The notes under the pieces were generated by a model. The model searched no databases, was not told the DNA's origin, and saw nothing but the letters and a program-made list of their open reading frames with translations. Position numbers and translations under genes: made by a program. A stretch of 64,000 nt of DNA from Clytia hemisphaerica (lineage: Eukaryota > Cnidaria > Hydrozoa > Leptothecata > Clytiidae): the NCBI GenBank assembly GCA_902728285.1, contig CACVBU010000879.1, positions 170,382-234,381 of the forward strand, in the 5' to 3' direction. Of the stretch, positions 43,896 to 54,846 are shown one piece after another. Position 1 is the stretch's first letter. Every line of letters begins with the position of its first letter.

Positions 43896-43963
43896 GTTTG
43901 GCTATAATTACAATCAAGGTCGTACTATTTGAGAAAAAAGGGAAATTTCCCAGGAAGTTTTGA

Positions 43964-44586
43964 AAAACCACAATGGATTTGTAAGCGCTCTAAAGTAGGT
44001 ATAAAGTTTAGAGTTTGAACCCTGAGTTTTAACGCTAGACTTAAGACTGAGGATCCAAAATTCAAAAAAATAGCCCAATAAGGCTCAGAATATAGCCTGG
44101 AAGTCTGCCAACCCATTCCAAATTGAGATATTCGATTAAATTATAGAGATAGCCCAAGATCGAATTTCTCGCCGGAACTTTAAATATTAAGAAACATTAA
44201 AATAACTGGGGATTCTCAATATATTTCGAACATGATTGTAGTTCCCGATTCAATAAAGTATGGGGCTTTCGAAGATAGATAGATATTTAAGGAAGTTCAC
44301 AGTGGCGGTTTGTGGGGTGGTTTGCACATGGCTCTGGCGTAGTTTATGATTTTGAAAGGTCTAAACCGTTATTTGACTTGGGCTATATTTCACGCTACCT
44401 TTGCATGAAGTAGCACTAAAGTGGGTCTTTAAAAAATAGATATTTAGATTTTGAAATTCATCTCTGGTGTTTTTGCCTATCGTTCGACAAAAAAGACTGA
44501 TCAAATTCAGATTTGATTGGATGAAAAAATCGTAAGATTTCTGTAGCTTGCCAAATTGCAACAACAAAATCAAGCTTTTGATAATA
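43964..44586. other. No gene seen
   Basis: Possibly intronic between the 43.9-kb donor-like site and the repeat-bearing exon. No acceptor was assigned. Confidence 0.3.
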
Positions 44587-44874
44587 TTGGACAGCCAATA
44601 GCAAGCGAGAACTTCAGTGATAAGAAGCGAGAGCTAAGGTGAGCAACCAGTAAGAAGCGAGAGCTATGGTGAACAACCAATAAGAAGCGAGATCTATGGT
44701 GAACAACCAATAAGAAGCGAGAGCTAAGGTGAGCAACCAATAAGAAGCGAGAGCTATGGTGAACAGCCAATAAGAAGCAAGAGCTATGGTGAACAACCAA
44801 TGAGAAGCGAGAGCTATGGTGAACAACCAATAAGAAGCAAAAACTTCAGTGAACAGCCGATTAGAAACGAATGT
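44587..44874 (+). repeat. 30-bp coding minisatellite, about 9 units
   Basis: Units of 30 bp around AACCAATAAGAAGCGAGAGC encode a decapeptide GEQPIRSESY on the plus strand. Two units carry TAA in place of TAT (S-stop instead of S-Y), so the coding frame is broken. Length is preserved in all units, which fits an originally translated repeat. Confidence 0.85.
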
Positions 44875-45374
44875 GAAGAAGAACCAATGGATATCGACCA
44901 CCATGAGCATAATGAGGTATGTGACTCGTTGGATTTGACCATTTAAAAGTCGTAGACGATCATCCTCTGACAACAATCTCTACACTTTTCATTAAACGCT
45001 ATCTTAGACACTAGATAAACACACAAGTATTACATAATTCGGGTTAAATGTTGACAGTAGGTAGTTGTAATACGCTCTGCATACGCACTGCCAATACCTA
45101 TATACATAGTTATAGTTTTAACAACAGTTTACCTAAGTTATCTACAACTATTACAGGTTCCTTAATCATCAAAATTTCAATCCGTATCTTTGTACGCCAA
45201 ATTTTTCTAAAAATCTCTAGGTTCATTGTACTTTGTTGTGAGCGACCAAGTACACAGTGTTCATCGTCTTTCCCTAAAACACTGTAATATCTCTTTAGCA
45301 AAATAACGAATATTTATAATCTCTTCTTTAGGTCGAGCCTATGGAAGTTGTTGAGCGGGAAATGTCTGCAGAAT
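44650..45374 (+). pseudogene. Two-exon remnant: repeat exon plus acidic terminal exon
   Basis: Exon 1 continues from the GEQPIRSESY repeats into NECEEEPMDIDHHEHNE and ends at GAG/GTATGT (44917). The intron 44917-45331 ends in a CTCTTCTTTAG acceptor. Exon 2 (from 45332) reads VEPMEVVEREMSAE, then stops. The peptide theme EEPMDID...EPMEVVE is continuous across the junction, which supports real splicing. The TAA codons in the repeat show that it is no longer intact. Function unknown. The acidic, proline/methionine-rich tail suggests a disordered region. Confidence 0.5.
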
Positions 45375-46766
45375 AATTTCATTCTCTGTACCAAAGATAT
45401 CTGCAACTTCACAAGAACCAAACTATGTTAAACAACAGCCCATTCATTAAACACCTCAGAAAAGGAAATCAATGATGGAGCGCATACAACACGAATACAA
45501 CATTGTAATGAATGGAAACCTATTCCCTCCACCAAACAATCCATTCAACTCGCCACCGAACAACCCATTCAACTCGCCACCGAACAAACCATTCAAATCG
45601 CCACCAAAAAACCCATTCAACTCGCCACCAAACAACCTATTAAACTCGCCACCAAACAACCCATTCAACTCGCCGCAAGATACCACCTCCTCTGTTCACT
45701 TCTACAAATAACGCTCCTCAAACAATCCAACAAATAGTGGACTATTTCAATCGAAGTGAAGAAAATATCCCTTTCGCATCTAAGGAACGGATCGATTCGA
45801 ATTGTTCGAGAGACGATTCATGATCGATTCTACATACCCCAATGGCATTGAAATGGAGGATCTTTCAGAGGAACCTCTCACTGGTGAACATGTTGAATGT
45901 CACGGAAAAGAGATGAATTATGACACTGATGTTGAAATGGAAGATCTCTCAGAAGAACCTCTTCCAACAATGCAGCTGTTCGGAGGAAGAAGAGGTAAAA
46001 GCTTTTGAAGAACAAATCATCGCAGCAAATAATACACATCGTCAAATTTTTGCTCTGTCCAATAACCAAAGGATGGACTCTCCTAATTGTCAAACTGTGC
46101 AACAATTGCATGTCAGCCCAGAGGTAACCCAAATAAAGAAAGAAAAAGTTGAAAAGGTCACCTCCCTGATTCAGTCAAATTGTGTAACTAGCAACAACAT
46201 CGAAAACTTTGAAAGCCAAGGTGCAAATTCTAATCTTGACACTATGTATTACCGTTAGATATGGTCACTGCACTATTAATGTTAGATCAAACCAGATCAG
46301 CTCATTTATTCAGTGCAAAGAGCCTGCTACTTACCCCAACAATATACAAAAAGTCGAAGAAGAAAAGATCGCTTCAAAAGCAGCCAAAACAAAGCAAAGC
46401 TTGCAAGACAACCTCCCTGAAGAAGATATTCTAGTTCTGCAAAAAGAGATTGAAAACAAGAAGTCTCTCCTAAAATTCCTAAAAACAGAATTCAAATTGT
46501 TAAAAAAGGAAGCTTTCCCTAATAATGACAAAAAGAAGCTTATCCAAAACGAGATGAACGATGTGGAAAAATATCTTTCCAAACTGAAACGAAAGCTACC
46601 GCGATCTTTGATCCGTTTGCCAAAGAATGATAGAAAGAGAAAAATGGAAAGATCATTGGTTAGTGCCAGATTTAATAGGAACTGTGCTTCATGTTTCGGA
46701 CGTCCGCACAACAGAGAAAATCTTTCACCGCCGTCAATTGAACCAAATTTATCTAAGCTTATCTAA
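45375..46766 (+). pseudogene. Long degraded acidic/coiled-coil ORF series
   Basis: Successive plus frames read SVPKISATSQEPNYVKQQPI, MMERIQHEYNIVMNGNLFPP, the NNPFNSPP octapeptide repeats, then APQTIQQIVDYFNRSEENIP, EMEDLSEEPLTGEHVECHGK with a second EMEDLSEEPL, EEEVKAFEEQIIAANNTHRQ, and finally a 46209-46766 frame with LQKEIENKKSLLKFLKTEFK, LIQNEMNDVEKYLSKLKRKL and basic RLPKNDRKRKMERS. The pieces adjoin with small shifts, so they look like one decayed gene. Its long coiled coil and basic stretch are visible but no domain is recognised. It may have been downstream exons of the 44.6-kb gene. Confidence 0.4.
45537..45680 (+). repeat. 24-bp coding minisatellite, 6 units
   Basis: Six 24-bp units around CCATTCAACTCGCCACCGAA encode the octapeptide NNPFNSPP with a few substitutions. 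All units keep the frame. Confidence 0.92.
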
Positions 46767-46904
46767 TCGACCTTTTCATTGGTCCACCGAAAACAATCTT
46801 GTGTTTAATAACAAAAAGACAAAGATTATAAATGCTCTTATCGACTTTTACTCGTTTATACTAGAGCTTACCGTATCGCAAGAAAAAAAGACTGAGATAA
46901 TGTG

Positions 46905-47266
46905 ACACATGTTGGGAAAAACAATTGGAGACGATCGAGAATCTGGCTTGGTAGACTGTATGCACATTTAGACAAATTTGAAATTGGATGTCCAGGTTAA
47001 CTTGCAAAATGAGCTCCTGGAGTGAAAAGGCACACAAGTTTAGACAGTATTTCCAGACCAACAAAATGAATGATATACGAAACTACATGTCAGCAGAACT
47101 AAGGAAGCTGACTGGTCTTGAATATCCACCAAAGCCATATACTCAGAATGCAAATGAGTGTGTCAATTCCGTTTTAAAAAGAGGAACACCACCTGGAACC
47201 ACAAAGAAAGTTATCACTGAAGGAAGTGGTTCAATCACTGAGAATCACACGTTTGCCTTTAATTGA
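46905..47266 (+). pseudogene. MULE-like transposase C-terminal fragment
   Basis: 46988-47266 reads WSEKAHKFRQYFQTNKMNDI, then RNYMSAELRKLTGLEYPPKP and YTQNANECVNSVLKRGTPPG. I recognise the helical PPxxYTQNxNExxNSVLKR block found after the catalytic domain in MULE-like transposases of cnidarian and other invertebrate genomes. A weakly related segment (WRRSRIWLGRLYAHLDKF) precedes it. The catalytic DDE region is not found upstream, so the copy is truncated. Confidence 0.45.
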
Positions 47267-47739
47267 AAATACTAAAATTTGTTTTAGAATTTATTATTTT
47301 ATTATAATTTAATTTTACTTTTATTTATTTTAATTTATTTCTTGTTATTTCACAAATACCACGCATCCTTTAAAGTTTGAATTTTTTTTGTAAAACCCAC
47401 ACTTCGAAATGACACCTTTCTTTCTCACTAGAAATATAAACAAAGCCCAAGTGGAAAAGGAGCTACTGAGATCAGCCACTATAAACACACAAATCACAAC
47501 ACGTTTGCGTTTTCATAATTCGTATCCATTCTTTCCTTCATCCAAAATTCCTCTTTACAAAAGGGAAAAAATCCATCTTCACCGAGGAAAAACAAAAGAG
47601 TCTGCTGAAAGATGGTATCAATCATATTCGTCTTTGGATCTGTGTTTTTTACAGATTTCACATTATGCAGGATGCATACAGCGTTTTTCCATTTTTCAGC
47701 TTATAGCTGTGTTACTGAAACATCTAATTACAGCACCAT
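47267..47739. other. No supported gene
   Basis: The ORF at 47409-47855 (148 codons) has no recognised motif and its end lies inside a MITE, so it is probably a chance ORF. Confidence 0.35.
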
Positions 47740-48088
47740 TACACGCTTTTTTTTACAAAAATATACTTTATAAGAATGTCCGTGATGAAAATGGCCAGAA
47801 AATAAAGAATAATGCTAAGAATATCACCATCATGAAATTTTGCTACTCAAGCTAAAAATGCCATTTTTAGAGCATTTTCAATTATAAATTGTCAATTATC
47901 CCCGAGTAAAGCTCACAAAAATGCCATTTTATGCTTGAGACGTTTGTACTAAATGTTAAATCTAGTTTGAATTAGGATCCTAACCTAAGAATGATGTAAG
48001 AATATTTTGGGATGATATTTTCCCAAAAAAGTTAAGAATATCCATGATGAAAATGGATTTACACAATTCTTATAAAAAAAAGCGTGTA
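47740..48088. mobile_element. 349-bp MITE with TACACGC-T-run ends
   Basis: TACACGCTTTTTTTTA at the left end is exactly repeated in reverse complement at the right. Inner words GATGAAAATGG are also repeated. The ends resemble those of 39793-40075. Confidence 0.75.
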
Positions 48089-48730
48089 GCTGAGGAGGAC
48101 CCATTGTCCATATTGAGAAAATTGATAAGATTAATTCTATTCTGAGACATAACAAAGCTGCAACCAGCATCTTTCTACTGTAAATTTGTACTTCCCGTTC
48201 AATGTTTACATTTTCGGTCTACACGTAACTCGACCTAGTCCCCGCGGCCGCGCAAAATCCATAATGAGGGCGCGGAAAGTAAGTTAATGTTTTTGCATAA
48301 ACTTTCAGATCCGACAAGCATCCGAGTTAGTATTTTTCAATTCGACTTGAACCTTGACGAGAATAATCTGCGACTCTTCCTACTACTTATGCATCCAGCG
48401 TGGGATAAAAATCTTTCAATCCACTTTACTGAATAATTTCAGTTTCATTGGCCTGCTAAGAAACTAACAAAACTTAGTCAATATTTCAATTGCTCACAAC
48501 TTTTAATAAAAGAGATCCACCTCTCCCTAAACTCATTTTGCTGGGGTCCCAACGAACGTTGGAGCTGCCAGAAAAGTCATCCCGAGGGCATAAACGAAAA
48601 CTATTCAAAAGGTCAAATCAAACTTGGAAACACTTATGACCGATCTGAAGACACTCTGATCACTGGCATTAATTAAATCCTTTGAAAATCATGCATCCTT
48701 CCAAGGAATAACGCGAGTCGCTTGAAACAC
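48089..48730. other. No supported gene
   Basis: A short G+C-rich patch (CCCCGCGGCCGCGC near 48240) and unrecognised DNA upstream of the DIRS RT. It may include lost N-terminal DIRS sequence. Confidence 0.35.
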
Positions 48731-48930
48731 AAAGACTTCGTAGACGACGCAATTCTTAAACTTTTGGACACTAAATGTATACTTGAACTTAATAATACTC
48801 CATGATTTTACAATCCACTCACAGTAGGAGTGAACAAAGGAAAGCTGAGGCTAGTAATAGATCTAAGAAATATTAACAAGCTCGTAATAAAACCTGATAT
48901 TAACCATATCGACATTCATTCAAAGCAACA
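48731..48930 (+). pseudogene. DIRS reverse transcriptase, N-terminal part
   Basis: The frame reads KDFVDDAILKLLDTKCILEL, NNTP-stop-FYNPLTVGV and NKGKLRLVIDLRNINKLVIK. This matches the NPLxVxxxxGKxRLILDLRxVN block typical of DIRS and Ty3-like RTs. One internal stop is present. The palm (FxDD) is absent. Confidence 0.65.
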
Positions 48931-49090
48931 AAAGTATTCGGGTTTTCACATATTTAAAGACAAGACAATAAGATATTTCCAGCATCCTGTAATGTTTTTA
49001 TCGGAGCTAATTTATTAACTTAGGTTAATTATCGATCCTGCATCTCCCGCACTACGCCTTTCAGGGGTTGTACATCCCGCTTCTACAAGA

Positions 49091-50003
49091 TTGCTGCCAT
49101 TTTATTTATTTCATTATCGGCTTCCGGCGATTCATCTTCAGCTAGTCCCGCTTGCTACATCCCCTTATATTGGTCTTATTCTTATTTCCTACCTTTCCTA
49201 CTACCTGGTCACATTGAGAATGATTTTACTGACACTCAAAATGACTTTACAAAATATCTTTAAAATAATCGTTATCCTTTATTTGGCCACAACTGTGTTG
49301 TGTGGACCAAAAAGTAAGAAAAAAAAGATTGATGATGAACAAGAACACCAATCCCACTCTCAGGCAGTTTTTCTCGAGACCAATGGAACACTCCAAAACG
49401 ACTCACCTGGTTCATCCCCTGTTTTACTAGGACGTGCTCAACGAGATGATGGTCCACTAAATATCATGTCTACCAGTACCACTGCCAGGAGCTACTGCAA
49501 CAGCCAATTCACACAACTTGATACGTCATCTTCATCCTCTTTATCTCGGCGAAAAGACCTGGAAAACCACGACGGTTGTTCTATCAAACACAAACCAGCA
49601 TTTACAAAAGTGATTCTTTCGGACGCAAGCGACACAGGGTTTGCCAGATTCATCTGCGAAAGACTAAATAAGGAGATTTGTGCAGGCAGACTTTCATCAT
49701 CAGAATCTTCACAACAAGCTGGATATGCAGAGAGCAATTAAGTAGGTTCTTCAAAGTTTTTCTAATTTGCTGGCCGGAGGAGAAACAGTTCAAATCAACA
49801 GAGACAATCAAAATGCCTCAAAAAATATTAACTGTAGGAAGTTCAAAAACCGTTTTCCAAAACTTTCGCTGGACATCTTTTATTTAGCATTGAAAAACGA
49901 TATAGTTCTGAGTCCAAGAACGGATTCGTTAACCTTTTGGCCCCGAAAGACGTATCTGATACGTTCGCCATACGTTCCGAAAGACGTATCTGAAACGTTT
50001 TGA
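49091..50003 (+). pseudogene. DIRS RNase H region
   Basis: The 216-codon ORF 49091-49741 has a serine-rich segment and then KVILSDASDTGFARFICERL and CAGRLSSSESSQ, the SDASxxGxGG...S..E RNase H start. After a frameshift, VLQSFSNLLAGGETVQINRD, NQNASKNI and LSLDIFYLALKNDIVLSPR match the following DN...AxxI and ALDIF...I.LSPxWIPR blocks. The first catalytic Asp and DN are visible. The N-terminal half of this ORF is unlike DIRS and may be foreign or strongly diverged. RNase H removes the RNA strand after reverse transcription. Confidence 0.65.
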
Positions 50004-50399
50004 AGATGATATTTGGTCGGATTACGCCCCAACCGTTAGAGATACGGTAAAACCGATTCAAAAATCGGAATCAGCGTGAAATTTCCGATAAGAAACAATC
50101 GGGGTTTGTTTTGGTATGACACAATATTTTTCAAAAATCGAAATGGTAGACCAAGCTATGTTGCGTGATTTTGTGAAACTGAGGAGGCAGAAAGTTAGCT
50201 ATGAAAGTATGGGTTTATAAAAGTGTTTTAGAGTTTTATTTAGATTTTCAAAAGTATGGAATTGTATTACCTAACTATAAAGGAACCTTCTAAAGAAAAA
50301 AGTAAGTGTTTTTAATTTAATTTTTCAGTTCTCTATAATTTTTTGAAGTTTTGCACCAAAAATGAATTTTTCGCGACATTGTTTTTTCATATACCTTTT

Positions 50400-51060
50400 G
50401 TTTGGAAAATTTCTTTTCTCAGTACGCATCTTTCTGCAAAAAATTAGAAAAAACTAAGGATGAAAATTCGATGTCAAAAAACCGGTTTTTCCGCCATATT
50501 TTCGGCATTTTCGGCCGGAAAAAAATGTTTTTCGAAAATCGGGCTCCGTCACATTTTAGGTATTGTAATTTTGCATCAGTGTGCAAAATTTCATAAAAAA
50601 TTTAAAGTACAGCTCGAGAAATTCAAGAAATACTGTCTTTCCGGCGAAAATGGGTTGCTCCGGCGATTTTTAAATAGTTCCGTCCAATGAAAATTCAGAA
50701 AAACGGCGATTTCCGGCATATTTCCGGGATTTTCGGCCGGGAAAAATTTTCTCAAAAATTAGACTCGGCCATGTTTTGGCCAGTGCTAATACGCATCTTT
50801 GAGCAAAAAATTAGAAAAAACTAATAATAAAATCTCGAGAAAATGCCAAAAAACCAGTTTTTCCGGCATATTTCCGGTATTTTCGGCCGGAAATTTTTTT
50901 TTCTTCGAAAATCAGGCTCCGTCACATTTTCGTCATTGCCATTTTGCATCTTTATTGCCGAAAATCAGAAAAAATTAATGAGCCAATCCTGAGAAAAGCT
51001 GGTAACAGACGGACGGACGGACATCGGTTAATTTATAGGACCTCCGAGGTAGGTCCAACA
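50400..51060. repeat. Inverted relative of the 31.9-kb 477-bp repeat
   Basis: It contains CCGGCATATTTCCGG words, GGGCTCCGTCACATTTT and GTACAGCTCGAGAAATTCAA, reverse complements of the corresponding 31.9-33.4 kb words. It ends in ACGGACGGACGGACATC and GACCTCCGAGGTAGGTCC. It lies between the RNase H and recombinase parts of the DIRS element. Confidence 0.85.
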
Positions 51061-51439
51061 AGGCAACAGAAAGAACAGATTAAAAAAATGGACATTAATG
51101 TGCCCAGGATAGCGTATAAAAAGATTGCCTCAAGACAATGATTGGAGGAGCAAAGTACAGGTGGTTCGTAGTGAAGAAACCTGAACTTTGTTAAACAATC
51201 TAAACAAATTGAAAATTTTTTGAACCGGATCCATGGCTATAATCAAGACAGCCAAGGCTTTTACTGCCCTCCGGAGCTGAAGCCCAAAGTCTTGGTCTTT
51301 GACCGTATCTGCCAGGTTACAGAAGTAAAGAACATTCTGACTGCCCATGCATTCAAGGCCAACCTAGTCAAAGTTACGCAACTGCTGCTGGTTTGGGGGA
51401 CATAGGTGGTAGAGACTTGACTTAGCGAGTGCAAAACAT

Positions 51440-51715
51440 GGCACTAAAAAAATATAGACCAACACGCAGAAGGGAGAACAATTATTCATAAGCAATAGAA
51501 AACCACACAATTGTGTTACAAAAGATACTGTGGCAAGCTGGTGCAAACATATGTTACAAAACTCTGGCATCGATACTTCTATTTTTCAGCTCACTCGACC
51601 AAATCCGCAAATACATCAAAAGCAAGGTTATGAAACGTCCCAATGGTATATATCATCAGTAATGCTGGATGGGTAAACGCTCGAACCTTTGCTAATCACT
51701 ATGACAAAAGGACAT
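51440..51715 (+). pseudogene. DIRS tyrosine recombinase C-terminus
   Basis: The plus strand reads KPHNCVTKDTVASWCKHMLQ, NSGIDTSIFQ, then in a shifted frame FSAHSTKSANTSKARL, NAGWVNARTFANHYDK. This matches the DIRS recombinase block VxxxTIAxWxKxxLxxAGIDTSxFxAHSTRxAxTSKA...AGWxxxxTFxxxY. The catalytic HxxR Arg is Lys here (HSTK) and the nucleophilic Tyr (NHYDK) is present. Upstream parts are degraded. Confidence 0.7.
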
Positions 51716-52721
51716 TTATCTCTTAGGGATGTATGATGGGAGTGAGCCTGAGTTGATTGAGTATTTTGGGCAGTTTGGAATTCTGAGATCCTTAACCCGG
51801 AGCCGAATTCATTCAATAAATTACTCGTATGAGCTTGGAGGCCCAAACCTGGTGGCGAGATTCTCCATCATCTTTGGTAAATAAGCAAGTGAGTAAGCGA
51901 ACCCAATCTGGGAACGCCGGACGAAAGGGGAGTAATCCCTAGCGGGAGGTGGTCAACAGGACAGAAAACCACAAGCAAACAGACCGCAAAAAGGAAAGAA
52001 TGCAAGCTCATATAGATGGAGAGAAAACGTCTCGGTAATGATCTAAATGGTCGTTGAAATCTTTTATAAATCTATTCAAAGCGGCTTTTCTTTGATGTAC
52101 CATCATTGGAAGCAAAAAACATCAATTTATAACTTTATAAGAACAGAAAGAGACTGTTTGGTTGATTTTGAAAAACTTAATTTTGCCGAAAATCCTTGTT
52201 AAAATGCGATTAGAAATAGTTTCAACTGATGCAAGACTAAAAGAGTATATTAATTTCATAAGGACACATTTTTGGGCTGGCATTTTGTTAACATTGAGAG
52301 TTGCATCACATTATCAATGAAAGTTTCTTATCTTAAAATCTTCACGTCTAAGCTGGCAGAGGTTTTCATACTCTGACAAAATGATCGATACAAGGTTCCT
52401 AATCGTAACACGTAATTCTTTTTTAAATCTATCGATGGCTTTATGGGCAGCTTCCCCTAGAAGTTTGGGGTGTTTTTCCACTGACAAAATCAAGCCAATA
52501 TACTTAATGAAATAGTTGTTAAACTGTGAAAAGGTTAATTCTATAGTTCGTAAAAAGAAATGAAAAGAAGCATGCAACACGATAATGGTTTCTTTTTAGA
52601 GGAGGGCTTTAATTCCCACATCAACATCAGGCTTTGATCTAAAATTTTTTTAATTCATACATGCCCTGAGCAAGTTTTAGTGGATTAGAAAATAAAGACA
52701 ATTTCTTCACTGAAGTGTCAT
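51716..52721. other. No supported gene
   Basis: The minus ORF 52314-52580 (88 codons; LLGEAAHKAIDRFKKELRVT, then SEYENLCQLRREDFK) looks helical and protein-like but is not recognised. Confidence 0.35.
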
Positions 52722-53144
52722 ATGTATGCATATGTTCGAAGATGGATCAAAGAGCAGCATATCAAGATTTTTTGGTATACTTTCATAAAAAATATGGCTT
52801 ATATTCGACCTCCTTCTTTTGAAGAGTGGGTGTACAATCATTCTTATCCACAACTAATTGGAAGTCACAGGCATCAGGCTCCTGCCAACCAAACATTTTT
52901 TCAACAACTGAATACACAAGGTCAACAAATGAATTCTCAGAAAAGGCAGGAACGGCAGCAAGACCACATCAGGGCGAACGCTGTACCTGGACGCCGGAGA
53001 ATCCGACATGTTGGTGTCAATGTGGAGAAACAATACGGTAAAAATCTTGAATACGCTTTTACAAACAACATAGCACAATCAATAAGCCAAAGTGGGACGA
53101 AAATTAAGACCTCAGCAATGCCGAAACAAAAATTAAAAACTTAA
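52722..53144 (+). CDS. Glutamine-rich ORF, unknown
   Basis: A 140-codon ORF. An internal Met begins MAYIRPPSFEEWVYNHSYPQ, followed by a Gln-rich stretch (residues about 65-90) and a basic segment PGRRRIRHVGV. No domain is recognised. Its length and composition could fit a gag-like or disordered protein, or a chance ORF. It sits between two DIRS fragments on the same strand, which is the only context. Confidence 0.25.
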   Translation: MYAYVRRWIKEQHIKIFWYTFIKNMAYIRPPSFEEWVYNHSYPQLIGSHRHQAPANQTFFQQLNTQGQQMNSQKRQERQQDHIRANAVPGRRRIRHVGVNVEKQYGKNLEYAFTNNIAQSISQSGTKIKTSAMPKQKLKT

Positions 53145-54615
53145 AGGAAGCATACAACAAGCAAGCCCAAAGAGCAAACCATCAAACTGGGAGATCTTCA
53201 AACGAGTCCCTATTATGAGGTATTCGATGAAGTTTAAGTACCGTGATCCGCACAGACTGCCTTATGTTTTCCAAGTTGGCATAATCAAAAAGGTAGAAGT
53301 TACCATCTTATAAGTTTTCTACTAAACCCCTTCTTTTACCATATAGGTTTTGCCTTCAGAAAAAAATCAAACTTTTCTGCCGACGGCTTACGCATGCGGA
53401 ATTTATTCGCGATAATGAAAATTTCTAAATTTGGCGGGATTATTTTGGTAACGAATTGTAAATTCGACGAAAACGATCTATAAATTTTTATTTCGCCGAC
53501 GCCTTTCTCTATTGCTTGAAAACCTTTATGCTGCGGACATTGTTCAAACATTCTCCCTTTTTGTCACGCACTGTCTAACAGGCTTCCAAAGACAAGTTTC
53601 GGTTACTGAGGACGAGTTATTAATAGTTGCTACGCAAAATTTCGAATAAAAAGGGCGATTAACGATATTTCATTTGGTTTCAACTTTCATGGATAGAGTT
53701 TGTGTTTCCCCTAATCGGGATTTATTTAATTGATTCTTGTTTTCGAGTAACGATTCGGATTATCCTTCTCTAATCTGTCAGTGAAAAACACCCTTGGCTT
53801 TGTGCTTATTTGCCGTGTTTTTTCAATTTTCATGACATGGAATTTTATTTCAAATCTTGTAAAAATGTAATGCTTTTCATTCAGCGTAATACCCCACGTA
53901 TACCCCTAATCTTTATTCCCAAAGCAACCGAACAGCTGTTTGCTTCCGATGATAAATCAGAATAGAACAAAAGGCATTGACTCTCCATCTATTTTTATTA
54001 CCTCTATGAGTCAATTTATCCTGAAAGTTTAATAGGAAAATCTTTTATATTCCTTAAGATATTAACCAACCGGTATTTCATCATATTTTACCCTTTTCGG
54101 GCCGCAGCTCTGGCCGCCATTTTGAATTTTTTCAAATTTTGTTTTTTTTTTCACCTATTTTTCATTAGTTTATTGCAAAAATCATCATAACATAATTAAA
54201 GTGACTTTATCAACTTTTTGGTCTTATCAGGGGGAATCCACCTTAAGAGAACAAATCAACGAAGGAAATGGTCCAAATCGCAAACATACCGATGATGACC
54301 CTTGCGCTCGAGGACGAAAGCCAAGTAAGGGGAGGGGAGGGGGGAGGAGCCAGTCCTGACCTGTTTACCCTCGCTAGAGAGCCACCACCACAGATTCAAG
54401 GAGCCGAACTCCAGCACGAGTAAACAAGTCAACAATAGATCCACATCAACTTAAACGAAAACGAGGCAATTATCTCATAGTGCCGGATTGGCAATATGTT
54501 CCCAAACGGATTTCATATGGCACCTTTTATCAAGGATTTCGAAACTGTAAAACTATTTTTAATTTCTGACAGAAACAATGTTTTCGCTGTCATACTTTAT
54601 TCGATCGTATTCGAC
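53145..54615. other. No supported gene
   Basis: A purine-rich GGGGAGGGG patch lies at about 54330-54345. ORFs at 53336-53551 and 54256-54444 are unrecognised. Confidence 0.4.
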
Positions 54616-54846
54616 CATCTTTTTTCAGTCTACTGAAGGGAGACAGTTATCAGGAATGTTTTGAAAACATTGAAGCGACCAAACAATTTTTGGAAGATCT
54701 AGAATTTTTTATTCATTATGACAAGTCTGCTCTTAAACCAACTCAAAAGATAGCCTTTCTGGGTTTTGAAATTGATACAGTTGATATGACTGTAACTTTG
54801 ACAGATGACAAAAAGCAGAAAATCAAGGAATACTGTATTAAATTAC
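54616..54846 (+). pseudogene. DIRS reverse transcriptase fragment 2
   Basis: The plus strand from about 54630 reads LLKGDSYQECFENIEATKQF, LEDLEFFIHYDKSALKPTQK, IAFLGFEIDTVDMTVTLTDD and KKQKIKEYCIKLL. These match the DIRS RT segment just after the catalytic DD (DDxxLQGxxxxECxxNxxxTxxLLxxLGFxIHxxKSxxxPTQxIxFLGFxIxSxxMTVTLTxEK). The frame is open for about 75 codons, so decay is modest. It is cut at 54847 by the first copy of the tandem MITE array. Confidence 0.8.

Larger units (their letters stand above)
48731..51715 (+). mobile_element. DIRS-type retrotransposon, internally disrupted
   Basis: RT start (48731-48930), RNase H (49575-49915) and tyrosine recombinase (about 51440-51715) occur in this order on one strand, the architecture of DIRS-group retrotransposons, which integrate by recombinase instead of integrase. 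The catalytic part of the RT is missing, and a relative of the 477-bp repeat is inserted at about 50400-51060. The inverted and internal complementary repeats expected at DIRS ends were not found. The copy is dead. Confidence 0.7.

Noticed and set aside
44570..44976. Minus-strand ORFs rich in hydrophobic repeats (SRFLLVVHHS and ASYWLFTIAL types)
   Set aside because: They are antisense frames of the 30-bp plus-strand minisatellite. The plus strand gives the better peptide and a splice donor.
45456..45686. Minus-strand GLFGGELN repeat ORF resembling FG-nucleoporin repeats
   Set aside because: It is the antisense of the NNPFNSPP repeat. The plus-strand frame is extended by neighbouring coding-like sequence.
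47409..47855. 148-codon plus ORF
   Set aside because: No motif is recognised and its 3' third lies in a MITE; it is likely a chance ORF.
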